Source: Bordetella genomosp. 9 (lineage in GTDB: Bacteria > Pseudomonadota > Gammaproteobacteria > Burkholderiales > Burkholderiaceae_B). From it: a DNA stretch of 64,000 bases. The notes under the pieces are model-generated. The model saw only the letters and a list, made by a program, of their open reading frames with translations, had not been told where the DNA came from and did no database searches. This document shows, one piece after another, positions 8,571-17,747 of this stretch (the stretch's first letter is position 1; each line of letters starts with the position of its first letter). Made by a program: the position numbers and the translations under genes. Where the stretch lies: assembly GCF_002119725.1 (NCBI RefSeq), contig NZ_CP021109.1, forward strand, positions 930,001-994,000. The letters are read 5' to 3'.

Positions 8571-9305
8571 TCAAGCGGCTCCGGCCGCGGCGCCTCCCGC
8601 GGCCGCTTCGTCCAGGTACCACAACAGATCCCCCTGCGGCCGCACCCTGCCGGAGGGAACGCCCGGATCATGCGCGCGGGCGCGGGCAACGGCCTCGCGT
8701 TTTTCAGCGCCCGCAACCATGAACACCACCGTTTGCGCGCTTTCCAGCGCGGGCAGGGTGAGCGAGACGCGGGCTTCATCCTTCACGCCCACGACCGGCA
8801 CCGTCCATGCATCGGTCGTGTCCACATGGGGCGTGCCGGGAAAGAGCGAGGCGGTGTGACCGTCGTCGCCGATGCCCAGCAGGTTGACATCGAACAGCGG
8901 CCGCGCCGGGTCCAGGCTGGCTGCGCCGTAGTATTCGCGCAGGGCTTCGGCGTAGCGGCTCGCGGCCGACTCCGGCGTGCCGTCGTCCGGCACAGCATGC
9001 ACATTCTCCGGCGGGATGGGCACCCGGTCGATCAGCGCCAGGCGCGCCATGCGGAAATTGCTTTTCGGATCGTCGTGCGGCACGAAGCGCTCATCGCCCC
9101 AGAACAGGTGCACGCGCCGCCAGTCGATGCGGCCGGCACGCTCGGGCGCGCCCAGCAGCTCGTACAGCGGCCGGGGCGTGCTGCCGCCGGACAGCGCGAT
9201 CGAAAAGCGGCCCTCGCTCGCAGCGATGCGCGCGACGAGCCAGTCGGCCAGATGCTCCGTCAGGCTGGCGGCGTTCTGGAATATGCAGGCATGTTCGTCT
9301 TTCAT
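8571..9305 (-). CDS. pgl: 6-phosphogluconolactonase
   Basis: This 244-residue cytoplasmic enzyme hydrolyses 6-phosphogluconolactone to 6-phosphogluconate, the second step of the oxidative pentose phosphate pathway. It shows the family motifs ALSGGSTPRPLYELL near residue 40, HLFWGDERFVP, and GIGDDGHTASLFPG. The ATG overlaps the stop of the upstream HAD gene as ATGA, indicating coupling. It is the last gene of the minus-strand sugar-phosphate operon and converges on tarD with 25 bases between them, where no hairpin with a U-run was seen. Length and motifs are normal. Confidence 0.92.
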   Translation of the reverse strand: MKDEHACIFQNAASLTEHLADWLVARIAASEGRFSIALSGGSTPRPLYELLGAPERAGRIDWRRVHLFWGDERFVPHDDPKSNFRMARLALIDRVPIPPENVHAVPDDGTPESAASRYAEALREYYGAASLDPARPLFDVNLLGIGDDGHTASLFPGTPHVDTTDAWTVPVVGVKDEARVSLTLPALESAQTVVFMVAGAEKREAVARARAHDPGVPSGRVRPQGDLLWYLDEAAAGGAAAGAA

Positions 9306-10138
9306 TCTGCCTCCCGCAGGACATATCGATAGATGGCGTCGGCCAGGCCGTCGTCCGCATTGCTGGCAGCGGTGACCGTGGCGCGCGCGCGAACCTGCGC
9401 CGAGGCCTGGCCCATCGCGATGGAAAAGCCGGCGCGCTCGAACATCGGCACGTCGTTTTCGCCGTCGCCGATGACGGCCGTCTGGGCCAGCGGCACCCCC
9501 AGATGGCGGGCCAGCGCCGCCACGGCCTCGCCCTTGTTGGCGCGCGCGTGGGTGACGTCCAGGTAATAGGCCTGCGACCGCACGGCATAGGCATCCGGCG
9601 CGATCAGCGGATTGATTTCGCTTTCCAGACGCATCAGCTCCTGAGCGTCGGCGCTGGCGGCGACGATCTTGCCGATACGGTCGGAATAGGGTTCGAAGCT
9701 GTCCACCACGGTGGCGTCGAAGCCCAGGGTATGCCGTTCCAGCGGGACGTAGGGGCCGGCCGGATCGCGCAGCAGCCATCGGTCGTCGGCGAAGACCCAG
9801 GTTTCCACCGGGCGGCTTTCGAACAGGGTCAGCGCCGTGCGCGCATTCGCGGGGGTGAGGGGGTGCGATTCCATCGTCCGCCCCGACGGATCGACGATGG
9901 CCCCGCCATTGAATGCCGCGGTGGGGGCATCGATTTCCAGTTGCCGGACCAGGGGCGCCATGCCGCGCGGCGGCCGGCTGCTGACCAGCGTGAAGGCCAC
10001 GCCGGCGTCGCGCAGGGCGCGCACCGCCGCAAACGTGCGCGAACCGATGGTCTTGTCCGGGCGCACCAGCGTGCCATCCACATCCGAAACCAGCAGGCGG
10101 ATGCGCGGCGGCGCCGGCGCTACTTCAGGCTGTGCCAT
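9302..10138 (-). CDS. HAD-superfamily sugar-phosphatase-like hydrolase (Cof type)
   Basis: This is a 278-residue haloacid dehalogenase-type phosphatase of the Cof/YidA group. The nucleophile motif SDVDGTLV is near residues 18-25, and the C-terminal metal motif GDGENDVPMF is intact. Between them lies a C2-type cap. Such enzymes dephosphorylate sugar phosphates or related small phosphates in the cytoplasm. The ATG lies 19 bases inside the end of zwf, and the stop overlaps pgl as ATGA, so it is embedded in the pentose phosphate operon. Its substrate may be a sugar phosphate or a damaged metabolite of this pathway, but that is inference. The frame is open further upstream, but only across zwf. 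Confidence 0.85.
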   Translation of the reverse strand: MAQPEVAPAPPRIRLLVSDVDGTLVRPDKTIGSRTFAAVRALRDAGVAFTLVSSRPPRGMAPLVRQLEIDAPTAAFNGGAIVDPSGRTMESHPLTPANARTALTLFESRPVETWVFADDRWLLRDPAGPYVPLERHTLGFDATVVDSFEPYSDRIGKIVAASADAQELMRLESEINPLIAPDAYAVRSQAYYLDVTHARANKGEAVAALARHLGVPLAQTAVIGDGENDVPMFERAGFSIAMGQASAQVRARATVTAASNADDGLADAIYRYVLREAE

Positions 10139-11670
10139 GCGCGACCGTCCCGCCGCAGCAGTTCGTCGGCCGCTTCGGGCCCATCGCTGCCGGCGGGGTA
10201 GTACTGCACGTCCTTGCAGCCTTCCCATGCATCCAGGAAGGGCTGCACCGCTCGCCAGCCGTTTTCGATGTTGTCGGCCCGCTGGAACAGCGTCTGGTCG
10301 CCGATCATGCAGTCGTACAGCAGCGTTTCGTACCCCGTCGACGGCTGCATCGCGAAGAAGTCGGAATAGGCGAAGCCCATGCGGATATTGTCGATCTCCA
10401 GCGTGGTCCCCGGCCGCTTGGCCTGGAAGTCGAACCACATTCCTTCGTCAGGCTGGATCTGGATGATCAGGTAGTTCGGGCGCATGCGGTGCACGTGCGT
10501 GTCGCGGAAGGGCGACATCGGCGCGGGCTTGAAGCAGATGGCGATCTCGGTGTCGCGCACGCTCAGGCGCTTGCCCGTGCGCAGATAGAACGGCACGCCG
10601 GCCCAGCGCCAGTTGTCCACCCACAGCTTCAGCGCCACGTAGGTTTCGGTGCAACTGTCCGGCGCCACGCGCGGCTCCTCGCGGTAGCCGGCCACGCGCG
10701 CGCCGTTGATTTCACCGGCGGTGTACTGGCCCCGCACGGAGTTGCGCCGCGCCTCTTCCGGCGACTGCGGCCGGATGGCGGCAATGACCTTGGCTTTTTC
10801 GGTGCGCACGGCGTCTGCCCCGAAGGCGGCGGGCGGCTCCATGGCCGTCATGGCGAGCAGCTGGAAAAGGTGATTGGGCACCATGTCGCGCAGCGCCCCT
10901 GTGCGTTCGTAGAAGTTGCCGCGTTGCTCCACGCCCACCGTTTCCGCCGCCGTGATCTGCACGTGATCGACGTAGTGGTTGTTCCAGAACGCCTCGAACA
11001 GCCCGTTGGCGAACCGGCTGACCAAAATGTTCTGCACCGTTTCCTTGCCCAGGTAATGATCGATCCGGTAGACCTGGCGCTCGTCCATGACGCCGAGAAT
11101 GCCGGCGTTCAGTTCCTGAGCCGTCTTCAGGTCGGAGCCGAAAGGCTTTTCCACCACCACGCGGCGAAACTGGCCGTCGGTTTCTTCCAGCAGGCCGGCA
11201 TGCGCCAGGCGCTGGATGACCTCGCAGAAAAAGCGCGGCGCGGTCGCCAGGTAGAAGATCGCGTTGCGCGTGCCCGACGAAGCGATGCGCTGGGCGATCG
11301 CCTGGTAGGTGCTGTCATCCAAGAAATCGCCTTCCAGGTACGAGATGCGCTGGGCCAGTCCGCGCCACAAGGTCTCGTCCAAACCGGCCGCCCCTTCGCC
11401 CCCGTCCTGCGAGCCGGGCTTGCCGCCCTTGGCGGCATGCTGGCGCATGAAGTCCGCCAGCTTTTCACGATAGGCTTCGTCGCTGACCTGGTTGTGGTCC
11501 ACGCCGATGATGCGCAGCGCGTCGTCCACCAGGCCGTCGCGCGTCAGGTTGTACAGCGACGGCACCAGCAGGCGCTTGACCAGATCGCCATGAGCGCCGA
11601 ACAGGAACAGGTTTACCGGCGGCGCCACCTGATCGCGGGAGGGCCGCGGGGTTTGGGTATCGACGGCCAT
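10120..11670 (-). CDS. zwf: glucose-6-phosphate 1-dehydrogenase
   Basis: This 516-residue enzyme oxidises glucose 6-phosphate to 6-phosphogluconolactone with NAD(P)+, opening the oxidative pentose phosphate route. The dinucleotide-binding segment GAHGDLVKR is at 25-33, and the substrate-binding active-site motif RIDHYLGKE is at 202-210. A hydrophilic insertion (roughly residues 78-98, rich in Gly and Gln) follows the first helices. GAGGAG precedes the start. The ATG shares one base with the gnd stop (TAATG), and the end overlaps the HAD gene. The length is slightly above that of the E. coli enzyme. Confidence 0.95.
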   Translation of the reverse strand: MAVDTQTPRPSRDQVAPPVNLFLFGAHGDLVKRLLVPSLYNLTRDGLVDDALRIIGVDHNQVSDEAYREKLADFMRQHAAKGGKPGSQDGGEGAAGLDETLWRGLAQRISYLEGDFLDDSTYQAIAQRIASSGTRNAIFYLATAPRFFCEVIQRLAHAGLLEETDGQFRRVVVEKPFGSDLKTAQELNAGILGVMDERQVYRIDHYLGKETVQNILVSRFANGLFEAFWNNHYVDHVQITAAETVGVEQRGNFYERTGALRDMVPNHLFQLLAMTAMEPPAAFGADAVRTEKAKVIAAIRPQSPEEARRNSVRGQYTAGEINGARVAGYREEPRVAPDSCTETYVALKLWVDNWRWAGVPFYLRTGKRLSVRDTEIAICFKPAPMSPFRDTHVHRMRPNYLIIQIQPDEGMWFDFQAKRPGTTLEIDNIRMGFAYSDFFAMQPSTGYETLLYDCMIGDQTLFQRADNIENGWRAVQPFLDAWEGCKDVQYYPAGSDGPEAADELLRRDGRAWHSLK

Positions 11671-12647
11671 TACTTCTTCTCCTCGACATGCCCCCCGAAA
11701 CCGAAGCGCATGGCCGAAAGCAGTTTGTCGCCGAAGGTGGCGTCCTGGCGCGAGCGGAAGCGCGCGAACAGGGCGCTGGCCAGCACCGGCGCGGGCACGG
11801 CCTGTTCGACCGCCGCGTCGATGGTCCAGCGGCCTTCGCCGCTGTCGGCCACTTCACCGGAAAAGCTGCTGAGCTTCGGATCCTTCGCCAGCGCGATGGC
11901 CGTCAGGTCCAGCAGCCAGGACGACACCACGCTGCCGCGCCGCCACACTTCCGCCACGTCGGCCACATCGATGTTCAGCCGCTGGTCTTCCGGCACCTGG
12001 TCCGATCCCTTGGTCTTCAGGATGTCGAAGCCTTCGGCGTAGGCCTGCATGATGCCGTACTCGACGCCGTTGTGGACCATCTTGACGAAGTGGCCGGCGC
12101 CCGCCGGCCCGGCATGGATATAGCCCCGTTCGGCGCGGTCGTCGCGGCCTTCGCGCCCCGGCGTGCGGGGAATGTCGCCCAGGCCGGGCGCCAGGCAGGA
12201 GAAGATGGGGTCGAGGTGGCGCACCACGCGGTCCTCACCGCCGATCATCATGCAGTAGCCGCGTTCCAGGCCCCAGATGCCGCCGGAGGTGCCGACGTCC
12301 ACGTACTCGATCTTGCGCGCCGCCAGCGCCTTGGCGCGGCGGATGTCGTCCTTGTACATGGTGTTGCCGCCGTCGATGACGATGTCGCCGGGCTCAAGCA
12401 GATTGGACAGGGTCTCGATCATGTGCTCGGTGACGTTGCCCGCCGGCAGCATCACCCACACGGCGCGCGGCTTGGCGAGTTTGGCGATCAGCGCTTCCAC
12501 GTTGTCCACGCCCGTCGCGCCCTCGGCCTGCAGTTCCTTCACCTTGTCCAGGCTGCGGTTGTACACGACCACCTCGTGCTTGCCCCGCATGAGGCGGCGC
12601 GCGATGTTGGCGCCCATGCGCCCGAGTCCAATCAATCCGAGTTGCAT
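11670..12647 (-). CDS. gnd: 6-phosphogluconate dehydrogenase (decarboxylating), short type
   Basis: This 325-residue enzyme converts 6-phosphogluconate to ribulose 5-phosphate and CO2. It starts [19 protein letters not shown], with GLGRMG binding the coenzyme, and shows [16 protein letters not shown] and [14 protein letters not shown] (the latter with the catalytic lysine). It belongs to the short class of about 300-330 residues, not the approximately 470-residue class of E. coli Gnd. Short-class members often prefer NAD+, but the cofactor cannot be decided here. A GGAG lies before the ATG. It sits between tal-pgi (57 bases upstream) and zwf (one-base overlap). Confidence 0.92.
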   Translation of the reverse strand: MQLGLIGLGRMGANIARRLMRGKHEVVVYNRSLDKVKELQAEGATGVDNVEALIAKLAKPRAVWVMLPAGNVTEHMIETLSNLLEPGDIVIDGGNTMYKDDIRRAKALAARKIEYVDVGTSGGIWGLERGYCMMIGGEDRVVRHLDPIFSCLAPGLGDIPRTPGREGRDDRAERGYIHAGPAGAGHFVKMVHNGVEYGIMQAYAEGFDILKTKGSDQVPEDQRLNIDVADVAEVWRRGSVVSSWLLDLTAIALAKDPKLSSFSGEVADSGEGRWTIDAAVEQAVPAPVLASALFARFRSRQDATFGDKLLSAMRFGFGGHVEEKK

Positions 12648-12704
12648 ACGGTTCTCCGTGGTGGCGGGGCGGGCGGCGGCGCCGCGCATCGCCCCGGGAT
12701 CGAA

Positions 12705-15545
12705 TCAGTTCAACACTTGCCGGGCTGCCTTGACGAGGCGGGCCAGGCCGCTTTCCACGTCGCCCCCGCGGATGTGTACGCGCAGATAGCGGCGCCCGCG
12801 TTCGGCCAGCACTTGCAGGTCGCCGATGGCCTGCGCGGCTTGCACGGTGCCGAAGCTGATCTTGCGGCCGGGCACGGGCAGGTCGCGGGCCGGGTCGGCG
12901 GTGATCTGCAGGAACACGCCGCTGTTCGGGCCGCCCTTGTATGCCTGGCCGGTCGAATGCAGGAAGCGCGGACCGAAGCCGCCCACCGTGGCCACTTTGC
13001 GGCGGTCGCGCACGGTAGCGCGCAGCGCGGCGATCTGCCGTTCGTGCGCGGCGTTGCGCGCGATATACGCAAGCACGGCGGCATAGTCGCCCGCCTGCAG
13101 CCGGCCCAGGTGAGCCCTCAGCACGCCTTCGACGGTGCCGTCGGCCGCCAGCGCGCGATCGCCGTAGAACACCAGGTCGCCGTCCTGGGCGATCGGCGTT
13201 TCGGGCGCCAGTTCGCCGGTCCGCTCGTAGGCGTCGGTCAGGGCGCGCGTTTTGACCTTGCTCGCTTCCACGTCGGGCTGGTCGAAGGGATCAATGCCGA
13301 TGACGGCGCCGGCCACCGCCGTGGCGACTTCCCAACGGAAGAATTCCTGGCCGATCGCCGCCGCGCGGGGGAGGGTGATGCGGATGACGGGATGCCCCGC
13401 CGCGGCCAGGGCCTGTACCTTGGCGTCGAGCTGGGCATTGTCGTCTTCGGCGCAGCGCAGATAGGCGAAGACGCGGTCCTGGCCATAGACGTCCGGAGAG
13501 CCGATGGGCTCCAGGTCCACCGGCACGATGCCCTTGCCATGCTTGCCGGTGGATTCGGCCAGCAGCTGTTCCAGCCAGGAGCCGATCGTGGCAACCTTCG
13601 GCGACGCGAAAATCGTGACCTTGTCGCGACCGGCCCTGGCGGCTTCACCCAGGATGGCGCCCAGGCGGAACCCCGGGTTCACCGTGGGCGGCGAGGTGGG
13701 ACCGCAGGCGCGCACCATGGGCTGCGTCGTTTTCATGAAGTGGGCGACGTTGTGCCCCATCACGCCCAGCGGCACCATGCCGAACACCGACAGGACGGAA
13801 TAGCGGCCGCCGATGGTCGGGTCACCGTGGAAGATGGCGCGATAGCCCGCCTCGCGCGCCGCGGCTTCCAGCTTGGAACCCGGATCCGTGATGGCGATGA
13901 AATGCCTGCCCGCGGCTTCGGCGCCCAGCGCGGCCACCGCCGCGGCATGGAAATGCGCGTTCAGGATTTCCGGCTCCAGCGTCGATCCCGACTTGCTCGA
14001 AACGATGAAAAGCGTGCGGGCGATGTCGATGCCGCGCTCGACGGCGCAGATCTCATCCGGGTTGGTGGAGTCCAGCGCGTGCAGCGCCAGCCCTTGGCCG
14101 CTTTCGCCCAGGGTTTGCGCCAGCACTTCGGGACCCAGGCTGGACCCGCCCATGCCCAGCAGCACCGCGTGCGTATAGCGTTCCGCCTGCAGGTCGCGCG
14201 CCAGCGCGGCAATGGCGTTGGCGTCGATCTGGCGGCCCTGGCCGGCCGGGAGCCAACCCACCCAGCGGTCTTCCTGCTGCCCGGTCCACATGGCGGCGTC
14301 GCCGCGCCACAGCCGGCGGGTCCAGCCGTCGGCGCGGGCGCGGTCCAGGCACTGCTCCACCGCCTCGGACAGGGGCTTGGGCAGGTCGTACGACACGCCG
14401 TTGATCTGCTCGCCCAGATACGCCAGGCGCTTGGCCGCCACCGCCGCCAGCAGGGCGTCGAAGGCGTCGCAGAATTGCCGCGTGCCATCGTGCACCAGTT
14501 CGCGCGTGATGCCGTCCAGGTCCAGGTTCAGGCGTTCCGCGTCCGCCAGGGCGCGCCGCGCGTCTTCCACGTCCTGCGTCAGAGTGGGCGCCACCGTGCC
14601 GCTGTCGCGGAAGGCGTCCATGGTGGCCGTCGGCATGGTGTTGACCGTGTCGGGGCCGATCAACTGGTCAACATACAGCGTCGCCGGATAGGCAGGGTTC
14701 TTGGTGCCCGTGGACGCCCACAGCAGGCGCTGCGGCTGAGCGCCGCGCTGGGCCAGCGCCTTCCAGCGGTCCTCGCCGATCATCTCCAGGTAATCCTGGT
14801 AGGCCAGTTTGGCGTTGGCGATGGCGATCCTGCCTTTCAAGCCGTTGAGCGTGGCGGTATCCGCCCCCGGCTGTTTCAGCGCTTCGTCGATCTTCTTGTC
14901 GATGCGCGTGTCTATGCGGCTGACGAAGAAGCTCGCCACGCTGGCGATGCGGTCGATCGGCTTGCCCTCCCTGGCTCGCGCTTCCAGCCCTTCGATATAG
15001 GCCTGCGCCACGGCGCGATACGCCTGCCGGGAGAACAGCAGCGTGACGTTGACGTTGATGCCCTCGGCGATCAGCTGACGGATGGCGGGCACGCCGGCCG
15101 GGGTGCCGGGGACCTTGATCATCAGATTGGGCCGGCCCACCGCCTGCCAGAGCCGGCGCGCTTCGGCAAGGGTGCCTTCGGTGTCGTAAGCCAGATAAGG
15201 CGAAACCTCCAGGCTGACGTAGCCATCCTTGCCGTTGAGCCGGTCGTAGACCGGCCGCAGCGCGTCGGCGGCCTGCTGGATATCCCGCACGGCGAGCTGT
15301 TCGTAGACATCGCCCGGCTCGGCGTCGGCCTGGTACAGGATGGCATGCAGCTGTTCATCGTAGGCGGTGCCGTGGCCCATCGCTTTTTCGAAGATCGACG
15401 GGTTGGACGTGACGCCGGTCAGGCTGTCTTCGCGCACCAGTTTGTCCAGGCCGCCCTGTCCCAGGAACTCGCGGCTGAGGAAGTCCAGCCATATGGCCTG
15501 TCCGGCTTCGGCCAGCCGCGTCAATGGATTTGCTGTTGCTGTCAT
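12705..15545 (-). CDS. bifunctional transaldolase / glucose-6-phosphate isomerase
   Basis: This 946-residue fusion carries two sugar-phosphate enzymes. Residues 1 to about 370 are transaldolase: they begin with LTGVTSNPSIFEKAM and carry the Schiff-base lysine at Lys144 in LMIKVPGTPAG. The remainder is phosphoglucose isomerase, with GMGGSSLGPEVLAQ, SSKSGST and the NHPEG-equivalent region of the family. Together they link the non-oxidative pentose phosphate branch back to glucose 6-phosphate for the zwf reaction. Such Tal-Pgi fusions occur in several proteobacteria, actinobacteria and cyanobacteria. AGGAGCACACA precedes the ATG, which overlaps the transketolase stop by four bases. The frame stays open upstream only antiparallel to tkt. 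Confidence 0.93.
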   Translation of the reverse strand: MTATANPLTRLAEAGQAIWLDFLSREFLGQGGLDKLVREDSLTGVTSNPSIFEKAMGHGTAYDEQLHAILYQADAEPGDVYEQLAVRDIQQAADALRPVYDRLNGKDGYVSLEVSPYLAYDTEGTLAEARRLWQAVGRPNLMIKVPGTPAGVPAIRQLIAEGINVNVTLLFSRQAYRAVAQAYIEGLEARAREGKPIDRIASVASFFVSRIDTRIDKKIDEALKQPGADTATLNGLKGRIAIANAKLAYQDYLEMIGEDRWKALAQRGAQPQRLLWASTGTKNPAYPATLYVDQLIGPDTVNTMPTATMDAFRDSGTVAPTLTQDVEDARRALADAERLNLDLDGITRELVHDGTRQFCDAFDALLAAVAAKRLAYLGEQINGVSYDLPKPLSEAVEQCLDRARADGWTRRLWRGDAAMWTGQQEDRWVGWLPAGQGRQIDANAIAALARDLQAERYTHAVLLGMGGSSLGPEVLAQTLGESGQGLALHALDSTNPDEICAVERGIDIARTLFIVSSKSGSTLEPEILNAHFHAAAVAALGAEAAGRHFIAITDPGSKLEAAAREAGYRAIFHGDPTIGGRYSVLSVFGMVPLGVMGHNVAHFMKTTQPMVRACGPTSPPTVNPGFRLGAILGEAARAGRDKVTIFASPKVATIGSWLEQLLAESTGKHGKGIVPVDLEPIGSPDVYGQDRVFAYLRCAEDDNAQLDAKVQALAAAGHPVIRITLPRAAAIGQEFFRWEVATAVAGAVIGIDPFDQPDVEASKVKTRALTDAYERTGELAPETPIAQDGDLVFYGDRALAADGTVEGVLRAHLGRLQAGDYAAVLAYIARNAAHERQIAALRATVRDRRKVATVGGFGPRFLHSTGQAYKGGPNSGVFLQITADPARDLPVPGRKISFGTVQAAQAIGDLQVLAERGRRYLRVHIRGGDVESGLARLVKAARQVLN

Positions 15546-17641
15546 TGTGTGCTCCTTTTGTTTTGGGCCTGCTCGCGCGCGGCGCGAACCACATTGTCTA
15601 CCGTGAATCCGAATTTCGCCTGCAGCTTGGCGATGGGCGCCGAGGCGCCGAAGGAATGCATGACAACCATGGCGCCGGTGGCGCCGACGTAGCGGTCCCA
15701 ACCCAGCCGCCCGGCCTGCTCCACGGCGACGCGCCCGCCCACGTCGGGCGGCAGCACGCTGTCGCGATAGGCCTGGTCCTGTTCCTCGAACAGATCCCAG
15801 CTGGGCATGGACACCACGCGGGCCGCGATGCCTTCGGCGCGCAGCTGCTCGTAGGCTTGCAGGCACAGCGGTACTTCGCTGCCGGTGCCGATCAGGATGA
15901 CCGCCGGCCGTTGCGGCGCGCAGTCGGCCAGCACGTAGGCGCCGCGCGTCAGCCCGGCGGCGCTGGCGTAGCGCGTGCGGTCCAGCGTGGGCAGCGGCTG
16001 ACGCGTCAGGATCAGCGCGGTCGGCCGGTTGGTCTGCGCCAGCGCGACCTTCCACGCTTCCACCGTTTCGTTGGCGTCGCAAGGGCGCAGCACGCGCAGG
16101 CCGGGAGTGCCCCGCAATTGCGCCAGTTGTTCCACCGGCTGGTGGGTCGGGCCATCTTCGCCCACGCCGATGGAGTCGTGCGTGAATACGTAGATCACCG
16201 GCAATTCCATGATCGCGGAAAGCCGGATGGCCGGCTTCATGTAGTCGCTGAAGATCAGGAAGGTCGCGGTGTAGGGTCGCAAATGCGACAGCGCCATGCC
16301 GTTGGCGATGGCCCCCATGGCATGTTCGCGAACGCCGAAATGCATATTGCGGCCGCCGTAGCTGCCGCGCTGGAAGCTGCCGGCGCCATCGAAGGTCAGC
16401 AAGGTCTTGGTGGACGGCGCCAGGTCGGCCGCGCCGCCGAGCAGCCAGGGAATGCGCCTGGCAAAGGCATTCAGCGCCTTGCCGCCGGATTCGCGGGTGG
16501 CCATGCCCTTGGCCTCGGCGTCGAAGACCGGCGCATCGGCATCCCAGCCGGCCGGCATCTGGCCTTGCCGCATGCGGCGCAGGTCCTCGGCCAGCGAGGG
16601 CTCGCTTTCCTGCAGCTTCGACAGCGCCTCTTCCCACTGCGCATAGGCGGGCGCTCCCCGCGCCGCCATGGCGTCGCGCAGGCGGTGGCGCACCTCGTCG
16701 GGCACCAGGAAGTGGGCATCCTGCGGCCAGCCGTAGGCCTGCTTGGTCAGGCGCACTTCCTCTTCGCCCAGCGGCTCGCCGTGGGCGGCGGCGGTATTGT
16801 GCTTGTGCGGCGCGCCGAAGCCGATGACGCTATCGACGACGATCAGCGTGGGGCGGTCCTGGGTGGCCTGGAACTCGCGCAGCGCCGCCGCCATCGCGAG
16901 CCGGTCGTTCGCATCGCGCACGTGCAGCGTCTTCCAGCCGTACGCCTCGAAGCGCGCCGCCACGTCTTCGCTGAAGGCCAGTTCGGTATGGCCTTCGATG
17001 CTGATGGTGTTGTTGTCGTAGATCCAGCAGAGGTTGGACAGGCCCAGATGGCCGGCGATGGACGCGGCTTCGCCGGACACGCCTTCCATCATGTCGCCGT
17101 CGCCGCAGATGACGTAGACGTTGTAGTCGAACAGGTCCAGGCCGGGGCGGTTGAAGCGCTGCGCCAGATAGCGCTGCGCGATGGCCATGCCCACGCTGTT
17201 GCCGCAGCCCTGGCCCAGGGGGCCCGTGGTCGTTTCCACGCCGGTGGTCAGGCGGTATTCAGGATGGCCCGGCGTCTTCGAGTCGAGCTGGCGGAATTGC
17301 CTGATGTCGTCCAGGCTGACGGCCGGGCGTCCGGTGAGCCGGCCGTCGGCATCGATTTCCACGACGTCGGCCAGGTGCAGCAGCCCGTAGAGCAGCATGG
17401 ACGCATGGCCGGCCGACAGCACGAAGCGGTCGCGGTTGGGCCAGTCCGGGTGCGCGGGGTCGTAGCGCAGGAAGTCGTGCCACAGCGTGTAGGCCACGGG
17501 CGCCAGCGCCATGGGGGTGCCGGGGTGCCCGGCATTGGCTTTCTGCACCGCGTCCATCGCGAGCGTGCGCAGCGTGTCGATGCACAGCAGGTCCAGGCGT
17601 TCGTCGTTGTTCGCGGCAGCGGAAGACGGGGAAGTGTTCAT
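15542..17641 (-). CDS. tkt: transketolase
   Basis: This 699-residue thiamine-diphosphate enzyme transfers two-carbon units between sugar phosphates in the non-oxidative pentose phosphate pathway. The ThDP/metal motif GDGDMMEG begins at residue 180, with the closing NN around residue 210. The substrate-binding histidines lie in AGHPG and SAGHASMLLY. The pyrimidine-domain FGVREHAMG region is present. The start with GAGAGAGG upstream gives the standard N-terminus (RTLAMDAVQKANAGHPG). It is the second gene of the operon, 106 bases after ppgK, and is translationally coupled to tal-pgi by an ATGA overlap. Confidence 0.95.
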   Translation of the reverse strand: MNTSPSSAAANNDERLDLLCIDTLRTLAMDAVQKANAGHPGTPMALAPVAYTLWHDFLRYDPAHPDWPNRDRFVLSAGHASMLLYGLLHLADVVEIDADGRLTGRPAVSLDDIRQFRQLDSKTPGHPEYRLTTGVETTTGPLGQGCGNSVGMAIAQRYLAQRFNRPGLDLFDYNVYVICGDGDMMEGVSGEAASIAGHLGLSNLCWIYDNNTISIEGHTELAFSEDVAARFEAYGWKTLHVRDANDRLAMAAALREFQATQDRPTLIVVDSVIGFGAPHKHNTAAAHGEPLGEEEVRLTKQAYGWPQDAHFLVPDEVRHRLRDAMAARGAPAYAQWEEALSKLQESEPSLAEDLRRMRQGQMPAGWDADAPVFDAEAKGMATRESGGKALNAFARRIPWLLGGAADLAPSTKTLLTFDGAGSFQRGSYGGRNMHFGVREHAMGAIANGMALSHLRPYTATFLIFSDYMKPAIRLSAIMELPVIYVFTHDSIGVGEDGPTHQPVEQLAQLRGTPGLRVLRPCDANETVEAWKVALAQTNRPTALILTRQPLPTLDRTRYASAAGLTRGAYVLADCAPQRPAVILIGTGSEVPLCLQAYEQLRAEGIAARVVSMPSWDLFEEQDQAYRDSVLPPDVGGRVAVEQAGRLGWDRYVGATGAMVVMHSFGASAPIAKLQAKFGFTVDNVVRAAREQAQNKRSTQ

Positions 17642-17747
17642 GAGGCCTCTCTCTGGCTTAACGCGGATAAACTGGCGCACACCGCAAACGCCATGCCCGG
17701 GGACTGCGGGCGGCGCGCCGTGCATCCGCGCCGGACGCCTGCTCCCG

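Noticed and set aside
11688..15692. 1334-codon open frame antisense to gnd and tal-pgi
   Set aside because: Both minus-strand enzymes are unmistakable. The plus-strand frame is a by-product of GC-rich codon usage.
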